A DNA stretch of 64,000 bases. It comes from Puffinus mauretanicus (lineage: Eukaryota > Chordata > Aves > Procellariiformes > Procellariidae). Shown one piece after another: positions 35,901 through 47,899 of the stretch. The stretch spans positions 1 through 64,000 of the forward strand of contig JAJKFH010000755.1 of assembly GCA_023333565.1 (NCBI GenBank). The letters are read 5' to 3'. Each line of letters opens with the position of its first letter. Positions within the stretch are counted from its first letter, which is position 1. The notes below the pieces were generated by a model. It saw only the letters and a program-made list of their open reading frames with translations, was not told the DNA's origin and made no database searches. Position numbers and translations under genes: made by a program.

Positions 35901-38900
35901 GAGAAGATCTGGGCTTTCTTAAATAAAGGAAAATTATTTAATTCCAAATTAAATGGAATTTCATTGTGTCTTCATTTAGATAGTGCTCTGGGGCTCTTGG
36001 AAGGGAAGAGCTTCTTCTTTCATTTTTCCCTCTGCAATTAAAACACTACACATTTACATTAGGAGAGAGGACTCCAAGGTCTCAAGTGCCAGGATCTTAG
36101 GAGAAACAGCAAATATTCCAAGAGAACTGGTAGCTGGCAGCTCTACTTATATCATTTTCAGCAGTGAAAGACATTCCTTAAACAAGTGATGAGCTTCTAG
36201 AGACATGCAAGAGGTGGAACAAACACCCAAACCATTCCTGACATAGCTCCACCACGAGGAGAAGGGCTCATAGCACGTGGTGAGAGCTCCACGAGGAGGA
36301 CCCCGGCCTCACAAGCAGCCCCCGGCTTGCAGACAGGATGCTGGTGCTGCTGCTACTCATGCTCTACCTACTGAGGATGCAGACTTGTTCAGGAAAAACA
36401 AAAAACCCCACATTTAGCATGAACCCAGCAAGGTCAGGTGCACTGACAGGCTGTGCAGCAGGGACTGAACTGCATGCACAGCTGAAGGTGCCAGGATAGC
36501 TCCAGCCACAGCAACTGCCTGTTTCATCCACCCAGAAAACTTACCTGGAGGTTGCACTGCTATGATTTTCACTCTGGCTTCCTGCTAGAATGGGTTTGTA
36601 AGAGATGCAGGGAGATGAATCCCTCAGCAACAAACTGGGATGCAGCAGGAGCCTCATCTAGCTCCCAGGCACTTTGTGCTGGGTAAGGGTACGGGGACAG
36701 GGGCAGCTAGGGCTGTTGCAAACTTGACTCATTTACTGAACAAGGGTTATGAGCACTGCCTATATCGAAACACACACATGGGATGGGGTAAAAAACAGAT
36801 GCCACAGCTCAGAGTCTTTTCTGTGTAAATCAATGGTCCCCAGATGACTAGTCCTGGCAAGCAACTCTTCACACAACTACAGGGCCAGGAAAGGGCTGTG
36901 AGAGCCAACAGCTGTTTCACACCAGAAAAACTTTTCCATACTCCAACCCCAGGAAAAAAACCTCTCATTTCCAAAGAGCAAGGCAGGCAATCCAGTACCA
37001 AGGCAGTTACTGGTGGGGTTTTGATAGCCCCTTCAATACAGATCCCCAGCCCTAGACCAGTAAATGCCTTTTAGATCCACATAAGGAACTTCCCAAGCAT
37101 CAATGAATATTTCTTACCCCAGCAGGAGAGCAACCAGATCAGCATCTTAAAAAGGTGATGCGCACACACATAGTGACACTCGGGACCAAGTTTAATCCCA
37201 GTACCATGCCATCGATATCAGCAGGCAACACCAGGAATAAGTCTGGTCCATTCAGTGCAAAACCCAGAGTAAGGTGAAATAACAGCAAAGGCTACTGAAT
37301 GCTTTAGGAAAGCAGCGTCACCAGAAGCTGGGGGCTCCACAGGTATAGCAGGTGAATCAGAGAAGAACTACCCAAGGTACAGTTGGCAGGAAGCCCTGGA
37401 AGTTCTATTTAATCTTTCAAAGAAACCATTGTATTAGTCACAGGGGGGGTTTAGAGACTGCAGGACCGTGGGGCTCTCAGCTGACTGACTCCAGCTGCAA
37501 GGAGACTTGTCCAATTCAAATTGTTTTCTAAACCAGTAATTCAGAGCATTCAAGAAATCTGGTACAAGGTGGCAGCCGCTCCTCCTCCGGGCCTTCCTGA
37601 AGCAGCATCTTTGTTGCAGAAAAAGTCCTGGAGCCTAGGAAGAGGACACCGGCAATTCAGTAGCCTTTTTACATTAAAGAGGGATTTCCATACAAAAGCA
37701 GTCTGCAGGAAAAGGAGATTAGACAAGTGTCTTCCTCTTCATCATGATTTTCTTTTCCTTGCTTTTTGGTTAGCAATCCCACAGCTATAGTGATGTTCTG
37801 GAGAGGCTTTTCCCTCCACAGTCATTCCTCTATCTGCTTCTCCAGCAAACCAGTAATGCCAACTGACTTCCAAATGTGTTATCTTGCCAGAGGCAAAGTA
37901 CAGCCCTACAAGTGCATTTCAGGGCAGAGTCCAAATGAATGGAGCTCTTCACAATAAAGCACAGGATGGCAGGGGGAGAAGAAAATTTCTTCTTTGAAAG
38001 TCTCAGGGCAGGCACATCTAATTTTTAATGTCTCTGTATGGAAGTCTCACTTTAATATCAAGAAGTAGCTGAACACCCGTCCTTTGGCTAAGAAAGAGGA
38101 ATATTTTTTGCACCTTAACAGGAATTACGATGAACATTCACTTTGCTGTCTGCAGTTCAAGCAAGTATTAGGGATCCAATCATGCAGAATAAGGCTGTTA
38201 GATCACTTCAGGGCTCTCTATTAATTAATTAGTACCAAAGCACTACAGATTAATCGTGGGCAGTCAGGTTCAACAAAGTGTTCGGTCAGAGCAGTTTAAT
38301 GCAATGTAGTTTTACCTTCCTAAACTGGAGGGAGAGAATCTGCTGCTTGATAAGCTAAGCAAAAAAACAGCATAAAAACCATTAGACAGAAGCATGGAAA
38401 GGAGCTGAAATAAACAAACCATTACAGAGACATATTAATGATGAGTCGTTTTGCACAGGTCAGAGTTCCTATTAAAAGAAGGTACAGCTGCCTTTCTCAG
38501 GCTGACTGCCAGGACGAGCAAGCCACACTGACAACTGAAATCAAAGGCTGTAAAAATGAAATGGTCGTTAACCGCGGAGAATAAGTGTAAGGACATTTAT
38601 ACAAGTAGGTTTCCAAGAAGCAGCACCTGAGCCTTCCATGCACCATCTGCAGCGCTGTGCTCAAAGCAGGCAACTCCACCCCGGGAGATGTTCGATTAAA
38701 CGGCAGGCAGTACAGACCGCTGCAAGCCCACTTCTCTGCTGGCAAGCAGGTGGCCTGAGCTGGTCACCCTCTGTGCTTCCAAGGACAGCTCTTTGGAGGA
38801 GCTGACAGCTCTCTGGTCACTATACATTGCTTTCCAGCTTGCCAACCAAATCACTAAGGTCTAGCAAAAAATTAAAATAAAATAAAATAAGTAGACTTTA

Positions 38901-41900
38901 CAAGAATCTATAGGTTTTGCTTTCTTTGCAGGAACATGTTATAACATTAACCAATTTAGGGAATAAAATCAAACACCCAAGTCCTACACAAGGGACACCC
39001 AGATGAACTACTTACCAGCAGCCACCAGCTCTCCCAAAGGAGCGTCTTCAAGGACTCATGTTCTAGCCAAAAGGCCACATTGCCATTTTGTGGCAGCAGC
39101 CCCTTGCAGGCTGTAGGAAATAACCTCTCGGCATTGACCCACAGCAGTCAGGAGCAGTTCCTCAGACCCTGAGCTCACCCACATGGCAATCAAAAGCCTA
39201 AAACTAACTAGGTACCAGCTAGTCAACAGCACTTAAGCTCAGTGATTTAATCACACTGAGATACATGTTAGTTAAGCCTACACAACAATCTCACCATATA
39301 GCCTCAGAAATGACTGCAGCGTAGACATCCCCTTTGGGATGTAAGAAGTCAGACTCCTACATCGGTACACGCAGACAGATCAAACCTCTCAGCCTTGTGC
39401 ACTGAAGACCACCATTGAACAACCAAACTTCAGTGCTTTAAGATGATGCTACGGAAGACAGCATGAAGAACCAAGAAGGGTACACCTCTTCAGGTTTCCT
39501 ACCCAAACAACCACATCCAGGCTCTGTGCAAGTCCTAATCACACAGAAGTCAGCAGGACTTCAAGTCTTGCCCTAAAAATGACCACAGAGGGTCTCTGAA
39601 AACTGCTCCTGTAGCACTTCCAACTGTGGAGGCAGAATCTCCATGCGAATAATAAGTAAAAAAGTAGTTCAGCTTGAAGGCCTGACACTTTACACAAATA
39701 ATTGCACATTTTCATTGGGAAAAAACCCAGCACTCTGAAGAGCTCACTGACTCCTCTCCTTCAGATCAGGAAAGCAAAGACAGAAGATGTTTTAGACAGC
39801 CGTTCAGGAGTAGCTTTAACCCAACAAACATGGGTGGCACTTGCCCTTTTGGCAGCGGCTTCACCCTCTCCACCCCCAGCCACACGATCCTGATCCCTCC
39901 CCAGTGCCAACTGCTGTTCACGCAGCCAGAGGATGAGCAGATCAGGCCGGAAAAATCAAACACTAACCATAACAAGCTGAGAATCAACCACTCTATCCAT
40001 CTTGCATGCGCTATGCTGGCCCATGGGAGAAGTCAGACAGAGGAACTTTGTCTCTCCAGCTGAGCCCCACCATCTGGGGCATCCCTTTGAGCCCCATGTC
40101 CTTTCCAACACTGCAAGGCATGCCTTTGCACTACCTGCCTTACTGACCAGCACGTCACCTTGTCCTCATCACTCCCAGCCACCCTAAGAGCTTGGAGAGC
40201 TCAAATCCCACCTTCAGCTGCTCTCGCCCTGCCCTGACCTCCTAGGGGGATCGGGCTTCCTCCTCCCCCAAGTAATCCCAGGGGCAGCAGCATCAATGCA
40301 CTGTGTCCCTGTGCTCTGGGCTGCCCCCAGGCAGCTCTGTCCAGCTGGAAACACAACTCATGGCCGTAAGTAAGAATTATGTCTCACTCCCCAGCTTTTC
40401 AACAGCAAAGGAACCCAAAAACATTTTGCATATCACTGCAAGGAAAAAACGTCCTTTTGGCCTCCAGGAATACTAAGGATGTGGGCATTGCTTGAGGACC
40501 CAGCAGCGAAGAACCTAAAACGCTTGCTGGAGAACGCCAGCGTAGGCAGAAGTGTGGTTTTAATCATGCTTTCTTGCATAAGACAAATGGGATGGTGTCT
40601 TGGCTTGGGCGTAAAGAAAATCACTCAAATAGCAAGAGCCAGACTGAAGGGTGCCTGTGCCATGAACCCCTTGTGCTCTTGAATGTGATCAAACAGTGAG
40701 CATCATCAGTACTTTTTTTAATCTCCAGTGTCGGGCTTTATTCACTGCACATCCTGAAACACAGTGCTGAATACTGCACTGAGGGTCTCTTGAGGAGCCT
40801 TGATATTATCAGAAGAAAAAGGCCATCACCACAAAGATCCACGCATTAACTGAAGTTTAAGCTCAATATGCTAAGGAACCAAGCAAAATTTGCTTTACAG
40901 ACTAGAGATTTAAGCCCAGAGAGACTAAGATCAAATTCTGAATGCTTCAGCCAGAACAGCCCTGCTTGCAGGCAGCTGGTGTTTTACTTCATTTTAATTA
41001 CGTTCACAGCATACCCACACAGAGCTGCAACAGCGTAACTGCATCAGACTTCAAACCAAATCTATCCACTTGGAAACGTGGGACTCCTGAGCAAGGCACG
41101 ATAGATGCCCCAGCGTGCCTTGTCTGATACACTTTGGGACTAGACTGTCTGTGTCCTCAGCCCTCCAGGGACTTGTTAGTGCATACAGTAGAGGACTCTG
41201 CTAATGAAATGCAGCATCGGCAGCGGATGTGTCTTCCCCGAGCAAGCTTGGGGCCATTATAGTTACCGGATAAAGGCAAATGTTTCTCTTATCCTGAGGA
41301 ACACATCTAAAGCACGTGAATCGAGGTCTAAATGTACTAGTTTTTCTCTACTGGAGAAGAGGAGCTCAGAGAAGTCTGCTCCAGGCATGTCCAGCATCGG
41401 TGGGAGGAAGCCTCCTCAGGTGTCTCACATCTATGAAGTGAAGCACAGCTTGTTAAAAGCTAGCCCCGAAAATACAGATTTGGTTATTAACTGCTGTTGC
41501 ACTGGACCATGAGAATTATATTCCTCTACTCTGTACCTTCCACCAGTCTCAATTCTTCTTTAAATTCTGTTTCATCAGATGTTTTCAAACTCCTTTGGAC
41601 ATTTATCATCTACTTAAAGCTTTTAGCCCTTCAACTACTCATAATTTGCTTCGGAAGTAAAGACAGTCTTCCCCATTTTTCATTCACTTGCCAAATTTCA
41701 GTCTTGCTGCTAGGGCAGGAGGCAGAACCGTAAACAACACTCAATTTTTTTAATCACTAAAAATATTGCTCAAGTTGATGGCCTAGGCTGGTACATCACC
41801 CCACTGGCACTGAAAAGTTAATTGCTTGAAAAACATAGATTTTAAATCCAGCACCTTTTCTAAGCCCCCTCACGCAATCACTGTATGAAATTCTCCTCTT

Positions 41901-44900
41901 TCTATACTACTTCTTCCCGACAGAAAGAAATCTTTCTCCTTCCAGCTCATGTCCTCATACGGAAGTCGACAAGAACTCAGGAGACCCTGAAGTAGGCTTC
42001 ACAGTGGCTCCACCCTCCCATGTACAAGTACATGGACTTGATCTGCTTGAGCTGCAACATTAATATATTTCAGTGCTCTTCCACAGCACAAAAATTGAGC
42101 CACACAAGCTGTCCAGTGCAGCAATAAACAGCAAAACATGTCAATGACAGCAAAGCCGAGACATCCGAGTTATGTTTTGACGGAAACAGCATTGCGCAAA
42201 AGCTCCTCAGAAGAGCCCACCGAGAACAGGGCAGCCCTTGCGCCATGGGAACAGGACGGAGGGATGGCCCTGGCAATCCCCTACAGACGCTCCCTCTTGC
42301 TGGCACTGACCTGTGACATCGCTGGGCATGTTTTGCACATGCTGACTTCCAAGTATAAGATTTCATATAAACTTCTCTGCCTCCAAGGTTAATACTACTT
42401 GAGACAAATACAAGCCACTCTGAATGTCTTCTCAGCTGTCAGAAGCCAACCATTTTCAACATTTAAAAGCCAACAATGAAGCTTTCATGTACATCTGTTA
42501 TGCTTAAGGCTTCTTTCCTGCCACGTGTCCCGCTTCTTATCAAGCACTTCATGCACACACAGAACGAGTGTGTTTGTGTTTCATATACCATGGCAGTAAT
42601 TATCAGCAATCCTGTGATAAAGCAGCTGTGAGTGCTATGGAGCTGTACAAGACACATTGTTATTTTACAGACTGGAAAATGGGTGTATTGAGTCTTTGCT
42701 TGTCAAGGTCACAGAACAAATCCATGTTGGAGCTGGAGAAATATGGCATTTTTTCTGCAGGTAATTTACTTTGAGCTGAGATTAACATGGACTTGCATGT
42801 AACAATTTAGAGCTAGATTTCATTAATAGAGAAGGTGGAAAACAATAAATTAAGTTACATGTTCCTGTATCAGTCTCTGTAACACTCTGAAGATGGCTCA
42901 GATCTGTGTATTTTAACTCTGAAATATTGCTGCCTTTATGGTCCAAATTAAACTGGCAGCTAGTTGAAAGATATCAAAGAATGAGAAAGGACAGAAGAAA
43001 GCAAACCAAATATTGGACAATGAGATGGCCAGGAAAGTTGACACCTTTCTGGTAATTGTGCATAGAAGATTTTTGTGGCTGTGGGTTAGAAAAGAAGCAA
43101 GGTGAAAATACAGTTGCTTGTAACAGCTCTTCTGCCTTCCTCCTCTTGGACCAGGCGATGCTGTAAAGTGTGAGACAGTCGGTGTGAGATAACAGCCTCA
43201 TTCACCCAAGACCTTCCTCCCCTTGCTGAAACAGAGTGAGCACAGAGCAGGTTTTAATTCCGTCTCCTGGAAACTGTCTCTGCTTTGGCACAGGAGGTGC
43301 CTGGTTCAGAGAAGACCATGCTCTCCCCTCCACGCAATCAGATGGGATCCCAGGCCTGGGAAATGTCTCCATTTATGAGGCTTCCAGAGAAGAGCAAAGT
43401 TCACACATGTGATATATTCTGTATTTTAACAGTGCTCCTGAAGGGCACTGTTTAGCCAGCTCCACATCTTGATCTTCCAGCCTAGGTTGTCGGCTCATCA
43501 GCCTACATACTCAGCTCCACTTGACTTTCTAGGAGATATGGACAGGAGGCTTTAGAAAGGGGCCTGAAAAATGCAGCTTGGGATTATTATTCACTGTGCA
43601 CAACTGGCAAGGAGCCCCACTCAAATAGGACACCACTGTGCAGATAATGCCACTGATAGGAAAAAGACACCTCTGCCCTCAAGACCCTGGAGATGAACCC
43701 ACCAATGCCTTTACTTTTGCCTTTCAAGTGTGTCCAGGATGTCCCTCCTTTCAGAGTTCAGGACGTTTCTGTCAGACAAGATGGATGCACTGAACTCCCT
43801 CAGATGCCACAGCTGGTTTCTTATCAGGGATTTACACCACTTGTTGCCAAAAGCAAGGCCCCGTAAGAAGTTACAGGTGCCCAACTGCTGAAGAGGGAAC
43901 TCCTCTGAATGAAGAAAGCTAAACATGCTTTTCAGGAACTAAGCACTCCTGCGTTTTCAGCTCACTTTATTATAGTAACAGATCTTTCACCTTCATTTGA
44001 TATTATGTGCAAAGCAAGAGGTACAAGATTGGGAATGGTTTCTAGCCAGAAAAGCCAGGTGGCAAGGCACTCTCCCGAGCTCAACTGCCACCACAACCAA
44101 AGGCAGCCGTTCAAGAAAAGATCAGAGGCAATGTCACTCTACTCTAAAAATATCTGCATATGATGAAGCTATGACAGTAAAAAGATATTTAAGCAAGGAG
44201 GCAATGCTGTAACGAGACCGAGGAGCAGACATCTGCCTTAGACAAGAGGTGCAGATCACTCCCAACAGAGGAGTTTGCCTAGGACTCAGATGAAGCCTCT
44301 GCTGTGAGATTTTACATAAAATTGCACGTCTCTGCACAAGACATTCTCCAGACTCAGCTAGTTCTTACAAAAAGGACACCTAAAGAGACATCTTGAAGTT
44401 GTAGCCCATGAATGCAGCTAAGGCAGACCCTGGACAGGACTGACAGCTTCTCCTCTCACTTTGTGAAGTAATTATAGTCAAGTGCTTTGAGACATAAGAG
44501 TTTTTTAAAAAAAAAAACACCTACCCAAAATAAAAAAGTCCTGTCAGCTGCCAGGACAGAAGGCAAGTCACCATGACCATAAGATGCTCCTCACATTGTC
44601 CGTTATCAGGTATGTTAAAAGACTGATGAAGGAAAGCCAGTAATCTCTTAACCTCTCAGTCACTGAGCTATCTGCCCGCAGGGAAGATTCTTCCTAAAGA
44701 CCAGTTTCTAACGGCACAAAAAGTAAATATCCTGCATACTCTGTTAAATAAAGGGATTATGTTCTCTCTATGGCCATTTTCAACACCTCTATTGTTTTGG
44801 CCCCTGCAACATCACCTCTGACAAATTCTACAAGTTAAAAACAACAGAAAAAAAGTGTACTGGTTTCCAAATTAGTATCCTTCAATCTGCACAACATCCT

Positions 44901-47646
44901 TTTCCTCCTCTAGGATTAGGGAGGCCAAGTAAGACGATCCAGACTATTCTCTACATGGGTCATGAATGCAAGCATATAGGTGAAACATATTAATGAGTCA
45001 CCCCAGAAGCAGGGATTCCTAACCTCAGTTTCTTTTCATAAAGATATTTCCATGTCTGTACGTACCTCTATGATGTCACTATGCTTTCTACAGCTTTAAG
45101 AATGGGTGAAGAGAGCAAGCATTTCGATTAAACACACGACAAATACATATAAAGACAGAAGAAAAGCCTGAAAAAGCCACACTTTCTTCCGATCAAAATA
45201 TCCATTTTTGCTTTCTAACCACCACAGCAGCGTCCCACCACAACTCTGTGTCTGTATCACTTGTCCCATACTTTTGTTAGCTCCAAACTCACCAAATTCA
45301 AATACATTCTGTGTTAAAGAGAACTGCTGAATGTTATCTGCCATTATGCATGTCGCTCATCTTGCTTTTCAAGTTCTCCCAGGCAAGCTCTCCAGATGTT
45401 CCTGGATTTAATTAAACTCCTAATTGCTTTCTGAAAGTCTTCTTGCTACCCCATTCCACTCACTTGCTCTCCAGAATTGTTATGATACATTATTTAATTA
45501 CAGGACAAAAGCCCCACTTCATTCAAGCCCTTGCCCTGCATCATAGACAACAACACAGTTTCCACACTCAGGGATGTGTAGGGAACGAGACTTCTGTATT
45601 AGAAAAACTGGAAGGTGTCATGAACACAGGGAAAGCTCAGTTTTGCTATTTAGCAAATATTTATTCAATGCTTCTTACAACAGAAGGGGCAGCCACTGAA
45701 GTTAACAGGCAAAATGAAATTACCTTGCCATAGGCTTTGATGACCAAGTAAGTGGGTTGAAAAAGGGATTGGACAATTTGCGGAAAACTAATGCATTGCT
45801 GATTTAAGCGTGGCACTACAATGTCCCTTTGCCTGCAAAAGCATTAGGCTCCCGCGGATGGAAACTGGGGTGCACCCACCCGCAGCACTAGCCTGACAAG
45901 TTCAAGGTGTTCAGGACTCAGACCTTTCCAGACACAGGCTGGATTTACCGTGCCTGAGCTGCGGTGTCGACCCAGCCAGAGGACACCAGGCTCACTGCAT
46001 GCGAGCACTACATCACTCTGTGCCTTCATCAGCAGCCTTGAGCAAAACTTCTGCGATTTGGGGAAGCCAGCTGGGAACACCGGAGGTATTGCTTGCAGGA
46101 CTGACAAACCCTCCTGTATGGCTAAACTGATTAAAGCTGCTATTTGAACATACTTGGGAGGGGAATAAAAGTCAAGCTACAGGCAACCAAATCACCTCAA
46201 CATCTATTAAAGACTCTCTACTTGTAATCCGCAGAATGGAATCATCGGACTCGATTACGGATTTCCTTTGCATGGTATGGTCTGAGGTCACAGATTGGTT
46301 GAGGACGCTATATGGGCATTTGTTGGTACTGAAGATGCCATGGTACACAGACAGACAGCAGTTACATCGCATGCTACAAGCACAAAGGAACTGAATTAAG
46401 GCAACTTAACTTTGGCATTACCCCAGTTTTAACATCTGACTTCCAGGCAGCACGTTTTTGTCTCTTTTGGTCCTGTATTTATTTTTACGAATCTCAGATT
46501 CTTTGAGGCATCAACCCTTGACACGCTGGAAATGGATTATTTATAAACCATCAACAGGGAAGAGGCACGCTCATTTCAAGAGCTTACAGACTGAAGAGCA
46601 TTCCTAGTGAATTCAAAGTAATTTATAGGCTTTATTTTGAATGACTAACACCATCACTGACACCTCTGCCTTCGCTGGCACGCTGCCTTGTATTTGCTAA
46701 CCTTGGCCAGTCTCAGTTGATAACATGTTTATCATACCTCCTCCCATGCGAACAAAGCCTTATTCCTACCGCAGACCCCCTGCCTAAGGCCATTTCTGAC
46801 CCAGGAATGCCGTTCTCACTGCTGCTCGGCCCGTATCTACATTGTAGAAATACCTTTTTGGCAATAAGATAAGGCACACGCACAGCGGGCCCCTTGCTCG
46901 GAGGCTGGTGTCGATAACACAAGCAGCCTCACTACAATGAGGGCAGGAAGGTCAGCGCAGTATCCTGCGTGCAAGTTTAACTCGAGAGACGCAGCAGCTC
47001 GTGTCCGTCAGGCTTTCGCAGCGCGGCAGTGGACTTAGCACACCTGCCCTGCTATAAAACGACGTGCGACGCTGACAACCCCTGCCCCGGCAACAGCCGC
47101 AAAAAAACACAGCCCTTTTCTGGGAAGCGAGGGGCTGGCCGGCAGCAATGAGCTGTTTTGGAGAGCCCAAGCCACGCTTGGTTTTTCCACCCTGGAGAAG
47201 GCCTCCGGGGAGGGAACGGCCCGGGCAGCCATGCCGCTCCCCGCTCGGCCGTCAGCTCGGTCCGTCTGGGGCCGGGGTATTGCCTTTCGGCTTGGGACGC
47301 CGCCAGCCTGCCCTCCTCCCACTTCGCCTCCAGACAGCCTCTCCCCGCTTCCCCTGGCCGCGGTCCTCCGCCTGCCTGTGCGGCGTCTCCCGCAGGCCCT
47401 GTCCCCGTCCCACGGCCTGGTGGCACCACGCACCCATGGCGGCAGCCGGGCGGGGGGGCACCCATCTCGCACCAGCCCCTTCCGCCCGCCCAGCCGCCCT
47501 CACCTGTTCTGGGGCCGGATGCCCAGCAGGTAGCTGCGCCGGTCGGGCCGGGAGGCCCAGGCCGCGCTCTCGGCCTCCTCCGCCTCCTCGACGCTGCCCG
47601 TTCCCCGCCCGTAGAGGCCGGCGAGGGCCCGGCGGGGCGAGCCCAT
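14658..47646 (-). CDS. ALPK3: Alpha-kinase 3, striated-muscle Ig/alpha-kinase protein, 14 exons
   Basis: ALPK3 is a cardiac and skeletal muscle protein associated with sarcomere (M-band) maintenance; loss causes cardiomyopathy in mammals. Coding exons in transcription order: 47504-47646, 36545-36634 (provisional), 34931-35052, 27185-27302, 24847-25879, 19524-21366, 18560-18707, 16981-17108, 16676-16711, 16279-16553, 15836-15924, 15375-15592, 15127-15175, 14658-14979. Splice phases agree throughout, giving 4614 nt and 1537 residues, somewhat shorter than human. Recognised blocks are RSTFCAIISQLTEETQPLFE, PEVTWYKDDEEMDRYCGLPK, LKNYLLLLLK, APQVIRKIRAEQFSDASG, EIEMTPMVFAKGLAD, IIPLYLIYRPANNIPYAT and QKKGLASPQGTRK. 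The start is ATG 47646 (MGSPRRA), matching the human MGS start. An upstream in-frame ATG at 47715 overlaps the TATA box. Confidence 0.95.
15127..16553 (-). CDS. ALPK3: ALPK3 alpha-kinase domain exons (16279-16553, 15836-15924, 15375-15592, 15127-15175)
   Basis: Residues about 1221-1430. The order follows the alpha-kinase fold: EEIEMTPMVFAKG, GLEPIFESGHTCVIKV (Lys1287), REYCKIFAAEAR, IIPLYLIYRPANNIPYAT, FQHWVYQWTNG (zinc-type His1398) and DIEGVGWKMTN. His1398 lies 14 residues before Asp1412, the same spacing as His1751 and Asp1765 in TRPM7. The positions equal to TRPM7 Gln1767 and Asp1775 are Glu1414 and Asn1422. This fits reports that ALPK3 acts without normal kinase activity. Confidence 0.92.
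16676..16711 (-). CDS. ALPK3: ALPK3 36-nt linker exon
   Basis: A 12-codon exon (phase 1-1) encoding VLSGFILREEIE joins the C-terminal Ig module to the kinase domain. It has TAG acceptor and GTAAGG donor signals and matches the human VLSGFISREE segment. Confidence 0.9.
16981..18707 (-). CDS. ALPK3: ALPK3 C-terminal Ig module (exons 18560-18707 and 16981-17108)
   Basis: Residues about 1117-1208 form one Ig-like domain split over two exons. Strand-C type LKLWCQFFNILSDS and LMWYKDEIPV lie in the first. DCGVYRCVISNEYGTDSTDF, with the D-x-G-x-Y-x-C signature, lies in the second. The domain sits directly before the kinase fold as in human ALPK3. The intron between the exons (about 1.45 kb) shows nothing recognisable. 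Confidence 0.93.
19524..21366 (-). CDS. ALPK3: ALPK3 large exon: disordered region with conserved islands
   Basis: A single exon of 1843 nt encodes residues 503-1116, mostly Glu/Pro/Ala/Gly/Gln-rich and expected to be disordered. Near residues 834-845 (plus-strand 20329-20370) a strongly hydrophobic LKNYLLLLLK helix stands out. It is followed by GLSPRTSRRVLEKVQNNQL (about residue 880) and LTPRTSRRITGM (about residue 907). PAVLP-type prolines follow, then ATPEELASGARRKIYLPK and SPTVSPRQSRK. The islands are shared with human ALPK3 while the flanks are not. Acceptor is GACTAG, donor GTAAGG. Confidence 0.95.
21367..24846. other. ALPK3 intron 5, no gene seen
   Basis: About 3.5 kb between the two giant ALPK3 exons. 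Mixed composition, no coding frame with splice support, no clear repeat noticed. Confidence 0.5.
24847..25879 (-). CDS. ALPK3: ALPK3 large exon: end of N-terminal Ig and basic/acidic region
   Basis: 1033 nt encoding residues 158-502. It starts with CREEDAGIYQASARNNKGI, which closes the N-terminal Ig domain (D-x-G-x-Y), then VLEVGTMTEFKIHQKWFDKI. A highly charged helix-prone segment (KRKAEEKLREIEQGKKRG) and MSPDRLQRKRRLARD follow. Further on are LAYIYETVEDL, a KKKKK run that could serve as a nuclear localisation signal, and HFSLKEMYFDKQ. All these have human counterparts. Phase 2 in, phase 0 out. Confidence 0.95.
27185..27302 (-). CDS. ALPK3: ALPK3 N-terminal Ig exon
   Basis: 118 nt coding GYPQPEVTWYKDDEEMDRYC and CGLPKYEIFRHGNRHTLQLY, the middle of an Ig-like domain with the strand-C tryptophan. 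Nearly the same as human ALPK3. Phases 1 in and 2 out match the flanking exons. Confidence 0.95.
27303..34930. other. ALPK3 intron 3, no gene seen
   Basis: About 7.6 kb. A GC-rich patch at 29.7-30.6 kb stands out from otherwise ordinary sequence but gives no spliceable coding frame. No tRNA or clear transposon was recognised. Confidence 0.45.
34931..35052 (-). CDS. ALPK3: ALPK3 exon: start of N-terminal Ig region
   Basis: 122 nt coding STFCAIISQLTEETQPLFE and SRSVSEDSDAKFTCIVT, ending in the first Ig cysteine strand. Very close to human. Acceptor TTCCAG, donor GTAACA; phase 2 in, 1 out. Confidence 0.95.
36545..36634 (-). CDS. ALPK3: Provisional ALPK3 exon 2
   Basis: A 90-nt open segment with CCCAG acceptor and a strong CAG/GTAAGTT donor. 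Phase 2-2 fits between exon 1 and the STFC exon. It begins Ser-Leu and ends SENHSSATSR, which can be lined up with human SNRLSHPSSGR just before STFC. The middle (about 15 residues) is longer than human and unmatched. Exon 1 also splices in frame straight to 35052, so skipping is possible. Confidence 0.55.
36635..47503. other. ALPK3 intron 1, no gene seen
   Basis: About 10.9 kb, AT-richer than the rest. It holds short A-rich runs (for example near 38870 and 44510) but no coding frame with splice support and no transposon I can name with confidence. Confidence 0.45.
47504..47646 (-). CDS. ALPK3: ALPK3 first coding exon
   Basis: 143 nt encoding MGSPRRALAGLYGRGTG and, near its end, RRSYLLGIRPQN, comparable to human MGSRRAPSRGW and RSYLLSVRPE. 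An acidic middle (SVEEAEEAESAAW) corresponds to the human acidic stretch. Donor is CAG/GTGAGG. A predicted cap site about 30 bp below the TATA box leaves a 5' UTR of roughly 40 nt. Confidence 0.9.
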
Positions 47647-47714
47647 GGCGGCGGCCGGGCTGCAGCTGCCCCTGCCCCCACCGCCGCTGCCCGCCCTGTC
47701 AGTCACCGCCGGCA

Positions 47715-47720
47715 TTTATA
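47715..47720 (-). promoter_or_regulatory. ALPK3: TATA box of ALPK3
   Basis: The minus strand reads GGCTATAAATGCC about 70 bp upstream of the ALPK3 ATG, inside a GC-rich island. An E-box CACATG lies about 10 bp further upstream (47727-47732 region). CTATAAATG also comes one base short of a MEF2 site. Confidence 0.65.
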
Positions 47721-47780
47721 GCCGCCCCGCACATGCTACTGTCACTCGGGGGCGGTGGCGACGTGACGCGGCGGACGCTG

Positions 47781-47868
47781 CCCGGCCTCCCCGGGGCTGG
47801 GGGCCTGGCGGCCCGGCCTCCCCGGGGCTGGGGGCCCGGCCTCCCCGGGGCCTGGCGGCCCGGCCTCC
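47781..47868. repeat. GC-rich tandem repeat in the ALPK3 promoter
   Basis: Three full and one partial copies of a 23-31 bp unit beginning 'cccggcctccccggggc', starting at 47781, 47812, 47835 and 47859. Each full copy carries the palindrome CCCCGGGG. The array begins about 60 bp upstream of the TATA box. Confidence 0.9.
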
Positions 47869-47899
47869 TCCTCCTTCCATCACCGCCAGCTCGAGTTCA

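Noticed and set aside
47500..47715. N-terminally extended ALPK3 start at 47715
   Set aside because: The ATG overlaps the TATA box, so it would not be in the transcript; the MGS start at 47646 matches the human protein.
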